Assembly: GCA_025358455.1 (NCBI GenBank)
Contig: JANYJP010000003.1
Coordinates: forward strand, 1-64,000
Length of the DNA stretch: 64,000 nt
From: Bacteroidales bacterium
GTDB taxonomy: Bacteria; Bacteroidota; Bacteroidia; Bacteroidales; VadinHA17
Reading direction: 5' to 3'
The notes beneath the pieces are model-generated. The model searched no databases. It saw only the letters and a program-made list of their open reading frames with translations, and had not been told where the DNA came from. The translations under genes were made by a program, and so were the position numbers. Within the stretch, counting starts at the first letter, position 1; the number at the start of each line of letters is the position of its first letter. This document shows, piece after piece, positions 37,253-46,053 of this stretch.

Positions 37253-37945
37253 ATGCTCGAAAAATTAAAAAATGAAGTATTTAGAACCAACCTCGATCTG
37301 GTTAAGAAAGGATTAGTTATACATACCTGGGGAAATGTAAGCGGAAGAGATAAGGAAAGTGGACTTATAGTGATTAAACCGTCAGGGGTAAGCTATGAAT
37401 CTATGAAGCCTGACGATATGGTGGTAATTGATATTGAGGGTAAGGTTGTGGAAGGTAAATTCAAACCCTCAACTGATGCTCCTACACATCTGATCCTTTA
37501 TAAAACCTACGATTCGATAGGAGGAATTGTACATACTCATTCCACTTATGCAACATCATGGGCTCAGGCCGGGAAACCTATTCCTCCTTTCGGAACAACT
37601 CATGCTGACCATTATTATGGTGAAGTTCCCTGTACAAGATTACTGACAGACAATGAGATAGGAATCAATTACGAAATAAATACAGGAAAGGTTATCATTG
37701 AAACGCTGGGATTAGTTAGCCCGTTAATTTTACCATCAGTTCTTGTAAACAGTCATGGTCCATTCTGCTGGGGAAAAGATCCTGAAAGTGCTGTCTACAA
37801 TGCTGTTGCGTTAGAAGAAATTGCCAGGATGGCTTTTTATACTGTCCTGCTGGGCAGAACTGAGCCGGTGGAAAAATCTCTTCTGGATAAACATTTTAAA
37901 AGAAAACATGGGAAGGATGCCTATTATGGGCAATCCGGATCTTAA
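37253..37945 (+). CDS. araD: L-ribulose-5-phosphate 4-epimerase
   Basis: Class II aldolase-fold enzyme that converts L-ribulose 5-phosphate to D-xylulose 5-phosphate. Zinc ligands lie in GGIVHTHSTYATSWAQ (two histidines) and VNSHGPFCWG. TWGNVSGRD near residue 25 is the phosphate-binding loop. I use ATG 37253 (MLEKLKNEVF, the normal family start); the track ATG 37217 would add 12 residues and overlap araR by 11 bases. Length about 230 is normal. Third metabolic gene of the arabinose operon. Confidence 0.95.
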   Translation: MLEKLKNEVFRTNLDLVKKGLVIHTWGNVSGRDKESGLIVIKPSGVSYESMKPDDMVVIDIEGKVVEGKFKPSTDAPTHLILYKTYDSIGGIVHTHSTYATSWAQAGKPIPPFGTTHADHYYGEVPCTRLLTDNEIGINYEINTGKVIIETLGLVSPLILPSVLVNSHGPFCWGKDPESAVYNAVALEEIARMAFYTVLLGRTEPVEKSLLDKHFKRKHGKDAYYGQSGS

Positions 37946-37965
37946 TAATGTAAACCTATTAAATT

Positions 37966-39633
37966 ATGACTAAGAAATTTGTAATAGGGATCGATTACGG
38001 AACAGACTCAGTTCGTTCGGTTGTTGTTGAAACAGGTAATGGTGAAATTGCAGGAACATCGGTATTTGAATATCCAAGATGGAGAAAAGGACTTTTTTGT
38101 GATCCTTCGATCAATCAGTTCCGGCAGCATCCCCTCGATTATACGGAAGGTCTGGAGTATTCTGTTAAGGGCGCTATTAAAGGATTAACTGCTGATACAG
38201 TTAAAAATATAGTTGGAATTACCGTTGATACAACAGGGTCTACGCCGGTAGCTGTTGACAAAGATGGCGTTCCTCTCTCTCTCAAACCCGGATTTGAAAA
38301 CAACCCTGACGCCATGTTTGTATTATGGAAAGACCATACAGGTGTTAAGGAAGCTGCAGAGATCAACGAATTAGCCAGATTATGGGGAGGTATTGATTTT
38401 ACAAAATATGAAGGAGGTATATATTCATCAGAGTGGTTCTGGGCCAAAATCCTTCATGTATTACGTAACAGCAGGGAGGTACGGAAAGATGCGTGGTCAT
38501 GGGTTGAACATTGTGATTGGATTCCGGCTTTATTAACAGGCAATACCAAACCTGCGGAAATTAAGAGGAGCCGCTGTGCAGCAGGACATAAAGCAATGTG
38601 GCATGCTGATTTTAATGGTTTGCCTGATCAGAAATTTCTTTCAAAACTCGATCCTCTGCTGACTGGCCTGCGTGAACGGCTTTATAATGAAACATTCACC
38701 AGCGATATTGAAGTTGGTGTGCTTTCAGAGGAATGGGCAAAAAAACTTGGTCTTCCAGGTAATGTAAAAGTAGGTGTCGGTACATTCGACGCACATTCAG
38801 GTGCCGTTGGTGGTGAGATAAAACCATATCAGCTGGTTAAGGTTATGGGTACATCTACCTGCGACATGATTGTTGCACCTATGGATGAAGTGGGGAACAA
38901 ACTTGTGGCTGGTATCTGCGGCCAGGTTGACGGTTCAATTATTCCAGGAATGCTTGGTCTTGAAGCCGGACAATCGGCATTCGGAGATATTTATGCCTGG
39001 TTTGGTGGATTGTTGTTGTGGCCTGTAAATGAGATAATTGCAAAGATGAACTGGATTGATGAAAAAACCAGGGAAAGGATTAAGATTGAGACTGCAGACA
39101 AAATTATAGCAGAATTAAGCAAACAGGCAGAAGCTTTAACAGTAGAAGATACTGGTATTGTAGCGCTTGACTGGATGAATGGAAGAAGGACCCCTGATGC
39201 TAACCAGGCACTTAAAGGTGCGATAACCGGGTTATCACTTGGATCTGATTCCCCAAGGATCTTTAAAGCGCTTGTTGAGGCTACGGCATTCGGATCAAAA
39301 ATGATTAATGAAAGATTTATTTCAGAAGGCATCAGGATCGATGGAGTAATAGCTATTGGTGGTGTTGCTAAAAAGAATCCATTTGTGATGCAGATAGTCG
39401 CTGATGTTCTGAACATGCCGATAAAGGTTGCAAGTTCAGATCAGACCTGTGCTTTGGGTTCAGCAATGGCAGCATCGGTTGTTGCAGGAATTCATAAAGA
39501 TATCTCATCAGCCCAGAAAGTGATGGGTGGCGGATTTGAAAAAGAATATCATCCTGACCCTGTCAGAGCAAAGAAATATGAAATACTGTTCAGGAAATAT
39601 AAAGAGCTTGGTGTACTGGTTGAGAAAGGATAG
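37966..39633 (+). CDS. araB: Ribulokinase
   Basis: FGGY-family kinase that phosphorylates L-ribulose. It has FVIGIDYGTDSVRSVVVE at the N-terminus, the TTGSTPVAVD substrate region near residue 90, VMGTSTCDMIVAP near 297, and the C-terminal IAIGGVAKKNPFVMQI near 463. The 555-residue length is typical of AraB rather than xylulokinase. It follows araD by 20 bases. The track places the start of the next gene inside it, which is corrected below. Confidence 0.96.
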   Translation: MTKKFVIGIDYGTDSVRSVVVETGNGEIAGTSVFEYPRWRKGLFCDPSINQFRQHPLDYTEGLEYSVKGAIKGLTADTVKNIVGITVDTTGSTPVAVDKDGVPLSLKPGFENNPDAMFVLWKDHTGVKEAAEINELARLWGGIDFTKYEGGIYSSEWFWAKILHVLRNSREVRKDAWSWVEHCDWIPALLTGNTKPAEIKRSRCAAGHKAMWHADFNGLPDQKFLSKLDPLLTGLRERLYNETFTSDIEVGVLSEEWAKKLGLPGNVKVGVGTFDAHSGAVGGEIKPYQLVKVMGTSTCDMIVAPMDEVGNKLVAGICGQVDGSIIPGMLGLEAGQSAFGDIYAWFGGLLLWPVNEIIAKMNWIDEKTRERIKIETADKIIAELSKQAEALTVEDTGIVALDWMNGRRTPDANQALKGAITGLSLGSDSPRIFKALVEATAFGSKMINERFISEGIRIDGVIAIGGVAKKNPFVMQIVADVLNMPIKVASSDQTCALGSAMAASVVAGIHKDISSAQKVMGGGFEKEYHPDPVRAKKYEILFRKYKELGVLVEKG

Positions 39634-39709
39634 AACTAACTTGGTGAAAGTTTGTGTTTTAGCGCCATGGTGGCAAAAAGATAATGTAAGATATTTTAAT
39701 ATTGTTCCT

Positions 39710-41272
39710 ATGAAAAAATCAAGTGTCTTTTTATCAATTTTATTTATTCTGTCAGTTTTTCAGATAAACGCCCAGGATAAGGTCAGGGTTAACCAGCTGG
39801 TAATCGTTGCTAATAACCCCGGAACTGTAATAGATAAAGATATTTATGGCCATTTTTCTGAACACCTGGGAGCCTGTATTTATGGTGGTATATGGGTTGG
39901 AACAGATTCAAAAATACCGAATACATATGGGATCAGGAATGATGTTCTGTTAGCATTGCGCGAAATAAAAGTGCCTAATCTTCGCTGGCCAGGTGGTTGT
40001 TTTGCCGATACATACCATTGGAAGGATGGTATCGGGCCGAAGGAAAAGAGAACTTCAATAGTAAATACCAATTGGGGTGGCATAACTGAAGACAATTCAT
40101 TTGGTACTCATGAGTTTATGAAGCTCACGGAACTTCTGGGTTGCGACGCTTACATAAACGGCAACGTTGGTTCAGGTTCAGTCAGGGAAATGGCCGAATG
40201 GATTGAATACCTTACTTCCGACTCTGAAAACCCTATGACCAAACTTCGTAAAGAGAATGGAAGAGACAAACCATGGAAACTAAAATACTTTGCAATAGGT
40301 AATGAGAACTGGGGTTGCGGAGGAAATATGACAGACGAGTTTTATGCAAATACCATGCGTCAATACTCAACATTTCTTAACGACTATGCAGATAATAAGC
40401 TTTATCGTGTGGCATGTGGTCCCTCTGACTATAATTTTGCCTGGACAGAAACTCTGATGAAAGATGCCGGAACACGATCTATGTTCCAGGGTTTATCAAT
40501 ACATTATTATTCAGTTGTTGATGGATGGGGTTTTAAAGGATCAGCAACTAAGTTCGATGAAAGGGAATGGTTCGAAACAATGAGGCTTAATCTGCAGATG
40601 GACAATATTATAAAGGGCCACGCTGCTATAATGGACCGTTATGATCCGCAAAAAACTAAAGGTCTTGTAATAGATGAATGGGGCAATTGGTTCAATGTTG
40701 AACCGGGAACAAATCCCGGGTTTCTTTATCAGCAGAATTCAATGCGTGATGCCGTTACTGCAGCAATTCATCTTAATATATTTAATCAACATGCCGACAG
40801 AGTAAAGTCTGCAAACCTGGCACAGATGGTGAATGTTCTTCAGTCTGTAATTCTGACAAAGGATGACAAGATGGTACTTACTCCTACGTATTATGTATTC
40901 AGGATGTTCAAAGTTCATCAGGATGCTCAGCTTTTGAATATCGATCTGAGATGTGAAGATTATGTCAACGGAAGTAAAAAAATACAGGCAATTTCAGCTT
41001 CAGCTTCTGTTGATAAAGAAGGCAAAGTGCACATTTCCCTGGCAAATCTTAATCCAAATAAGCCTGTAGTACTAACATGTCCTGTAATTGGCGATACTTA
41101 TAAAAAGGTAACCGGAGAGATTCTTACATCATCTGAAATGAACTCATTTAACAGTTTTGAAACGCCCGATGTTGTAAAACCAGTAACCTTTAACGGATTT
41201 AGTATGAAGGAAGGGATACTTACAATAACTTTGCCATCAAAATCAGTTGTTGTATTAGAACTTACAAAATAA
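39710..41272 (+). CDS. GH51 alpha-L-arabinofuranosidase, exported
   Basis: Secreted glycosidase removing terminal alpha-L-arabinofuranose from arabinan or arabinoxylan. The start at ATG 39710 gives a proper signal peptide (MKKSSVFLSILFILSV) ending in INAQ; the track start 39527 would overlap araB by 107 bases and add 61 unrelated residues. The GH51 TIM barrel shows YGHFSEHLGACIYGG, RWPGGCFADTYHWKDG, the acid/base in AIGNENWGCGG and the nucleophile in VIDEWGNWF. A C-terminal beta-sandwich follows. It lies directly after araB and before GH127. Confidence 0.94.
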   Translation: MKKSSVFLSILFILSVFQINAQDKVRVNQLVIVANNPGTVIDKDIYGHFSEHLGACIYGGIWVGTDSKIPNTYGIRNDVLLALREIKVPNLRWPGGCFADTYHWKDGIGPKEKRTSIVNTNWGGITEDNSFGTHEFMKLTELLGCDAYINGNVGSGSVREMAEWIEYLTSDSENPMTKLRKENGRDKPWKLKYFAIGNENWGCGGNMTDEFYANTMRQYSTFLNDYADNKLYRVACGPSDYNFAWTETLMKDAGTRSMFQGLSIHYYSVVDGWGFKGSATKFDEREWFETMRLNLQMDNIIKGHAAIMDRYDPQKTKGLVIDEWGNWFNVEPGTNPGFLYQQNSMRDAVTAAIHLNIFNQHADRVKSANLAQMVNVLQSVILTKDDKMVLTPTYYVFRMFKVHQDAQLLNIDLRCEDYVNGSKKIQAISASASVDKEGKVHISLANLNPNKPVVLTCPVIGDTYKKVTGEILTSSEMNSFNSFETPDVVKPVTFNGFSMKEGILTITLPSKSVVVLELTK

Positions 41273-41277
41273 AACAA

Positions 41278-43698
41278 ATGAATAAGTTTTTAAAGGTTAT
41301 ATTGACAATCGCCGGTTTTGCCCTGTTGTTATCCGGGTGTGTTAAAAAGCCTTCTGCAGGTGCAGATTACCCTATCCAACCTGTTCCTTTTACTGAAGTT
41401 AAACTTACAGATAACTTCTGGGCCCCGCGGATTATGAAGAATGCATCGGTAACAATCCCGATTGCTTTTGGGTATTGTGAATCGACAGGAAGAGTAAAAA
41501 ACTTCGAGATTGCAGGCAAGTTGGATACCGGTAAATTTCAGACTATATATCCATTCGACGATTCTGATGTATATAAAATTATTGAAGGCGCCAGTTACTC
41601 GCTTCAGACATTACCTGATCCAAAACTTGAAAGCTATCTTGATACCCTTATCTATAAGATTGGCCGGGCACAGGAAGATGACGGATATCTCTATACGAAT
41701 CGTACAATAGCAGAGATGCATGGAGGTGTGGGATTACATGAATGGGCAGGCAAAAACAGGTGGGAACTCGATTCAGTTCTAAGCCATGAGCTCTATAATC
41801 TTGGCCACCTCTACGAGGCAGCAGTTGCTCATTATCAGGCTACCGGTAAACGTACTCTGCTTGATATTGCTTTAAAATCGGCCGATCTTGTGAATAAGGA
41901 TTTTGGATGGGACAGGGAAAAAGTTTATCCGGGGCACCAGGTAATTGAAATGGGACTTGTGAAACTATACAGGGTGACAGGTGAAAAGAAATATCTCGAT
42001 CTGGCAAAGTTTTTTCTTGATGTACGAGGCCCCAAAGGTCAGCAGTATAATCAGGCCGATAAAAAGCCGGTTGATCAGACTGAGGCAGTCGGTCATGCTG
42101 TACGTGCAACATATATGTATTCAGGTATGGCCGATATAGCGGCAATTGAGAATGACAAAGCCTATCTGAATGCCATTACCAGAATTTGGGAAGATATTGT
42201 TTATAAAAAGATGTATATAACAGGAGGAATAGGTGCTTCAGGAGGAAATGAAGGATTTGCCGACCCATATGTTTTGCCCAATATGTCTGCATATTGCGAA
42301 ACATGCGCATCAATAGGGGATATATTCACCAATGAAAGACTCTTCCTGCTGCATGGTCAGGCTAAATACATTGATGTACTTGAAAAAACACTATATAATT
42401 CGATGCTTTCAGGAGTATCCCTGTCAGCAGACCGGTTTTTTTATCCTAATCCTCTCGAGTCGAATGGGCAGCATTTGCGCCAGGAATGGTTCGGATGCGC
42501 ATGTTGTCCTTCGAACGTCGCGAGATTTGTTCCCGCAATTCCGGGATATATATACGCGGTTAGTAATAAAGAGCTTTACATAAACCTGTTTATTTCAAAT
42601 AATGCGAGTATTACTCTGAACAAAAAAAAAGTCAGCATTTCACAAAAGGCAAATTTCCCCTGGGATGGGAAGGTTGATATATCCGTCAACCCCGGGAGCC
42701 GTGAAAAATTTGATCTTAAAATAAGGATTCCCGGATGGGCGATAAATGAAGCGCTGCCAGGTGATCTTTACCGGTTTACAGATTCGAATACTGATCCTGT
42801 CAGTATTAGTGTTAATGGTAAAAAGTACCAGGTTTCAAAGCTGACTGACGGTTATATTGTAATCTCAAGAAGCTGGAAAAAAGGCGACCATGTTAGTGTT
42901 GATTTTCCTATGCCGGTGCGTAAAGTTATTGCCGACGAACGGGTTAAGGATGATACTGAAAAGATGGCATTTCAGAGGGGACCGGTAATTTATTGTGCCG
43001 AATGGCCTGATAATGATACAGGAAATGTGCTTGACCTGGTTGTTAAGAAAGATGCAGCCTTTACCACTGAATTCGTCACTTCGCTTCTTGGAGGAGCACA
43101 AATTATTAAAACAACCGGGTTTGAGACAAAACGAACACTTGATAATAAGGTCGAACTTCTTAATGAGAAACCGGTAACCATGATACCATATGCTTTATGG
43201 AATAACCGTGGGGCGGGCCAGATGATGGTTTGGCTTCCAACCTCTGCACAATCGGCCCGACCCTTGCCTGCTCCTACAATTGCCAATCGCAGCAAGGTTA
43301 GGACCAGCAAGATGACCAAAGATATAAAGGCTGTAAATGATCAGATTTTGCCTGCAAACTCCAATGACCACTCGGTTCCTTATTATCACTGGTGGCCAGA
43401 TAACAATAAATGGGAGTGGATAGAATATGATTTTGAAAAACCTGAAACTATCTCTAAAACAAGTGTTTATTGGTACGATGACGGTCCGGATGGCGGCTGC
43501 CGCGTGCCCGATGCATGGGAAATTCTCTATCTGAATAGCAATATCTGGGAACCTGTTACCTCCAAAGCTTCATATAAAGTAACAAAAGATGAATTGAACA
43601 GGTTGTCGTTTAGCCCCGTTAAAGCAACTGCAATTAAAATAAAGGTTAAGTTAAATAGGGATTTTTCAAGCGGTATATATGAATGGATAGTCGAATAA
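41278..43698 (+). CDS. GH127 beta-L-arabinofuranosidase lipoprotein
   Basis: Exported lipoprotein (LLLSGC lipobox) of family GH127. The zinc-cysteine site is complete: AYCETCASIG (E341, C343) and GCACCPSN (C409, C410; C409/C410 correspond to the conserved pair holding the nucleophile). The alpha/alpha barrel covers about residues 40-420, beta-sandwiches follow, and the last 100 residues (WEWIEYDFEKPETISKTSVY) look like a discoidin-type carbohydrate-binding module, making it longer (806) than the usual 630-660. It begins 5 bases after the GH51 stop, so both are translated from one message. Confidence 0.92.
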   Translation: MNKFLKVILTIAGFALLLSGCVKKPSAGADYPIQPVPFTEVKLTDNFWAPRIMKNASVTIPIAFGYCESTGRVKNFEIAGKLDTGKFQTIYPFDDSDVYKIIEGASYSLQTLPDPKLESYLDTLIYKIGRAQEDDGYLYTNRTIAEMHGGVGLHEWAGKNRWELDSVLSHELYNLGHLYEAAVAHYQATGKRTLLDIALKSADLVNKDFGWDREKVYPGHQVIEMGLVKLYRVTGEKKYLDLAKFFLDVRGPKGQQYNQADKKPVDQTEAVGHAVRATYMYSGMADIAAIENDKAYLNAITRIWEDIVYKKMYITGGIGASGGNEGFADPYVLPNMSAYCETCASIGDIFTNERLFLLHGQAKYIDVLEKTLYNSMLSGVSLSADRFFYPNPLESNGQHLRQEWFGCACCPSNVARFVPAIPGYIYAVSNKELYINLFISNNASITLNKKKVSISQKANFPWDGKVDISVNPGSREKFDLKIRIPGWAINEALPGDLYRFTDSNTDPVSISVNGKKYQVSKLTDGYIVISRSWKKGDHVSVDFPMPVRKVIADERVKDDTEKMAFQRGPVIYCAEWPDNDTGNVLDLVVKKDAAFTTEFVTSLLGGAQIIKTTGFETKRTLDNKVELLNEKPVTMIPYALWNNRGAGQMMVWLPTSAQSARPLPAPTIANRSKVRTSKMTKDIKAVNDQILPANSNDHSVPYYHWWPDNNKWEWIEYDFEKPETISKTSVYWYDDGPDGGCRVPDAWEILYLNSNIWEPVTSKASYKVTKDELNRLSFSPVKATAIKIKVKLNRDFSSGIYEWIVE

Positions 43699-43828
43699 TG
43701 TTCACCCCAAATAAGGTTTAAAGGAGAAAATAACTGATTTTTACGGACATCCTGTACAAAAAGGCGATGGACAGGAACCTGGAATCCAGGAAATCAAGTG
43801 ATAATAAAATATCTGATATTAATATTTA

Positions 43829-46027
43829 ATGATAAGTAAATATGTAATATTTCTGCCAGAGGTTGAGGAAACTGTAAGTGGGGAGTTTGTGCAGTGTCTC
43901 GAAAAGATAACTGACAGCCGGTTCGCAGACAATAAAGCCGTAAAGCTGAATATTTTTACAGCAGTCAATGACTATAATGAATATCTTGCTGTGAATGAAG
44001 AATTCAGGAACTTGATTATGAATCATTTTGGAGATAAGTATCCTGCATTTAATATTTCAGTTCATCCCCCGGAACGGCCATGGAAAGTTGTAGTTGAGGC
44101 AGGCTTTATGAATGCCGGACCCGGTGAACTTATAAGTAAATTGTATCATTCAACTCCATACATTGTAAAGGTATCGGATTCATTGAAGGAGGTCTGGGCG
44201 GGAGGTCTTGGAGCAGGACTTTACCCTGATGATATTCGGAAAGCTTCTAAGACGGCATTTAATCTGATGAAAGGAATACCCATGCGAAAATTATTTTTTG
44301 CTTTATTAATTTGCACATCCATGCCCTCGTACCTGGCAGCGCAGGATGCTGTATCCAAAATCAGGCTCAACCAGATAGGATTTTATCCCGATGCACAAAA
44401 AATCGCTGTAGTAACTGAAGATATTGATGGTGTTTTTGTAGTAAAATCCAGCACCTCCGGAGAGGTGGTTTTTACATCAAAACTCAGTTCTTCCCACAAA
44501 TCTTCATTCTCTCCTAAAGTAACACGTATAGCTGATTTTTCAGCTCTTACTAAGCCCGGGAGTTATAAGGTGAGTGTTGCAGGAATCGGGGATTCCTATT
44601 CATTTGAAATAGGGACTAAAGTTTTTTGTAACCTTACTAAGGCGCTTATTAAAGGATTTTATTATCAGAGAATGTCTACTCCAATATTGCCTGAATATGC
44701 AGGAAAATGGAGTCGTGCAGATGGGCATCCTGACAATCATATACTTATACATCCTGCAGCAGCCTCTCCTGGTCGATCCGCCGGAACTATTATCTCCTGT
44801 CCGAAAGGCTGGTACGATGCCGGAGACTATAATAAATACATAGTGAACAGTGGTATAACAATGGGGACGTTACTTTCATTGTACGAAGATTTTCCATCAT
44901 ATTTTGATACCCTGAATACAAATATTCCTGAAAGCGGAAATAAAGCTCCTGACCTGTTAAATGAAATTGCATGGAACCTTCGCTGGATGCTGACTATGCA
45001 GGATCCTTATGATGGAGGAGTATACAATAAAGTAACAAATGCCAATTTCGATGATTTCGTAATGCCCTCAGTTTGTGTTACACCAAGGTATGTAGTTCCC
45101 AAAGGAACTGCTGCAACTCTCGATTTTGCAGCAGTAATGGCACAGTCTTCCCGGGTTTTCCATAAGTTCAAAAAAGTATTTCCGGGATTAGCCGATTCCT
45201 GTATGAAGTCGGCGGTAAAAGCCTGGGAATGGGCAGTTAAAAACCCTGGTGTACCCTATGACCAGGATAAGATGAACAAGGAATTCTCACCCGTGATAAA
45301 TACAGGCGGATACGGGGATTCAGATTTCACTGATGAATTTATCTGGGCCGCAGCTGAATTATTTTTAACAACAAAAAAAGCAAGCTATTATAATGCCACT
45401 AATATGTTTCCTGACACACTTAATCCGTTGCCTTCCTGGGGAAACGTAAGGCTGCTTGGATATTATTCTCTGGCAAGGTTTGAAAAGAAATTGAGAGGAG
45501 GAGCAAAGAAAGATTTTCCAATTCTTAAAGCCCGTTTAATACGAACTGCCGACAGATTAACGACAGGCGTTTCCGGGCGTTCATATCAGACAGTTATGGG
45601 AAGATCTGTTGCAGATTATGAATGGGGAAGCAATTCAATTGCTGCAAATCAGGGAATACTGCTGATTCAGGCATACAGGCTTACATGCGACAGGAAATAC
45701 ATTCAGTATGCGCTTGGCAATCTGGATTATATAATGGGGCGAAATGCAACAGGGTATTCGTTCGTAACAGGCGAAGGACACAAAACGCCAATGTTCCCTC
45801 ATCACCGTCCGTCAGAGGCTGACGGCATTTCAGATCCTATACCAGGGTTAATTGTTGGCGGGCCAAATCCGGGCCAGCAGGATGGATGTAAAACTTATCC
45901 TTCAAAAGTTCCTGATGAATCATATACTGATGCAGTATGTTCATATGCATCGAATGAAATCGCAATTAACTGGAATGCACCGGCAGCATATCTAGCAGGT
46001 GCATTAGAAGCATTGTTTGATAAATGA
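43829..46027 (+). CDS. Rid-like domain fused in frame to a GH9 glycosidase
   Basis: One continuous ORF. Residues 1-151 resemble a Rid/YjgF-type cytoplasmic domain (AVKLNIFTAVNDYNEYLAVN; PAFNISVHPPERPWKVVVE), a by-eye call. Residue 152 is a methionine that opens a perfect signal peptide (MRKLFFALLICTS, ending YLAAQ). Then comes a CelD-type Ig-like domain (about 175-265) and a GH9 alpha/alpha barrel: GWYDAGDYNKY holds the catalytic base aspartates, TGEGHKTPMFPHHRPSEADG the active-site loop and ASNEIAINWN the acid. GH9 enzymes cut beta-1,4-glucans. The secreted enzyme probably starts at ATG 44282. Either the stop codon between two genes was lost or this is a true fusion. Confidence 0.8.
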   Translation: MISKYVIFLPEVEETVSGEFVQCLEKITDSRFADNKAVKLNIFTAVNDYNEYLAVNEEFRNLIMNHFGDKYPAFNISVHPPERPWKVVVEAGFMNAGPGELISKLYHSTPYIVKVSDSLKEVWAGGLGAGLYPDDIRKASKTAFNLMKGIPMRKLFFALLICTSMPSYLAAQDAVSKIRLNQIGFYPDAQKIAVVTEDIDGVFVVKSSTSGEVVFTSKLSSSHKSSFSPKVTRIADFSALTKPGSYKVSVAGIGDSYSFEIGTKVFCNLTKALIKGFYYQRMSTPILPEYAGKWSRADGHPDNHILIHPAAASPGRSAGTIISCPKGWYDAGDYNKYIVNSGITMGTLLSLYEDFPSYFDTLNTNIPESGNKAPDLLNEIAWNLRWMLTMQDPYDGGVYNKVTNANFDDFVMPSVCVTPRYVVPKGTAATLDFAAVMAQSSRVFHKFKKVFPGLADSCMKSAVKAWEWAVKNPGVPYDQDKMNKEFSPVINTGGYGDSDFTDEFIWAAAELFLTTKKASYYNATNMFPDTLNPLPSWGNVRLLGYYSLARFEKKLRGGAKKDFPILKARLIRTADRLTTGVSGRSYQTVMGRSVADYEWGSNSIAANQGILLIQAYRLTCDRKYIQYALGNLDYIMGRNATGYSFVTGEGHKTPMFPHHRPSEADGISDPIPGLIVGGPNPGQQDGCKTYPSKVPDESYTDAVCSYASNEIAINWNAPAAYLAGALEALFDK
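44282..44347 (+). other. Internal start and signal peptide of the GH9 enzyme
   Basis: ATG 44282 is followed by a basic n-region, a hydrophobic core and an AAQ cleavage site within 22 residues. An export signal in the middle of a 732-residue ORF strongly suggests an internal translation start for the secreted GH9 part. Confidence 0.7.
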
Positions 46028-46053
46028 TTAAGTATAAATATAACCTTCAAAAA

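Noticed and set aside
39527-39709. Track start of the GH51 ORF
   Set aside because: It overlaps araB by 107 bases and puts 61 non-family residues before a perfect signal peptide at ATG 39710.
43714-43800. Protein-like frame (TDFYGHPVQKGDGQEPGIQE) between GH127 and the Rid-GH9 ORF
   Set aside because: No ATG and only about 28 codons; could be a gene remnant, but the similarity could not be assigned.
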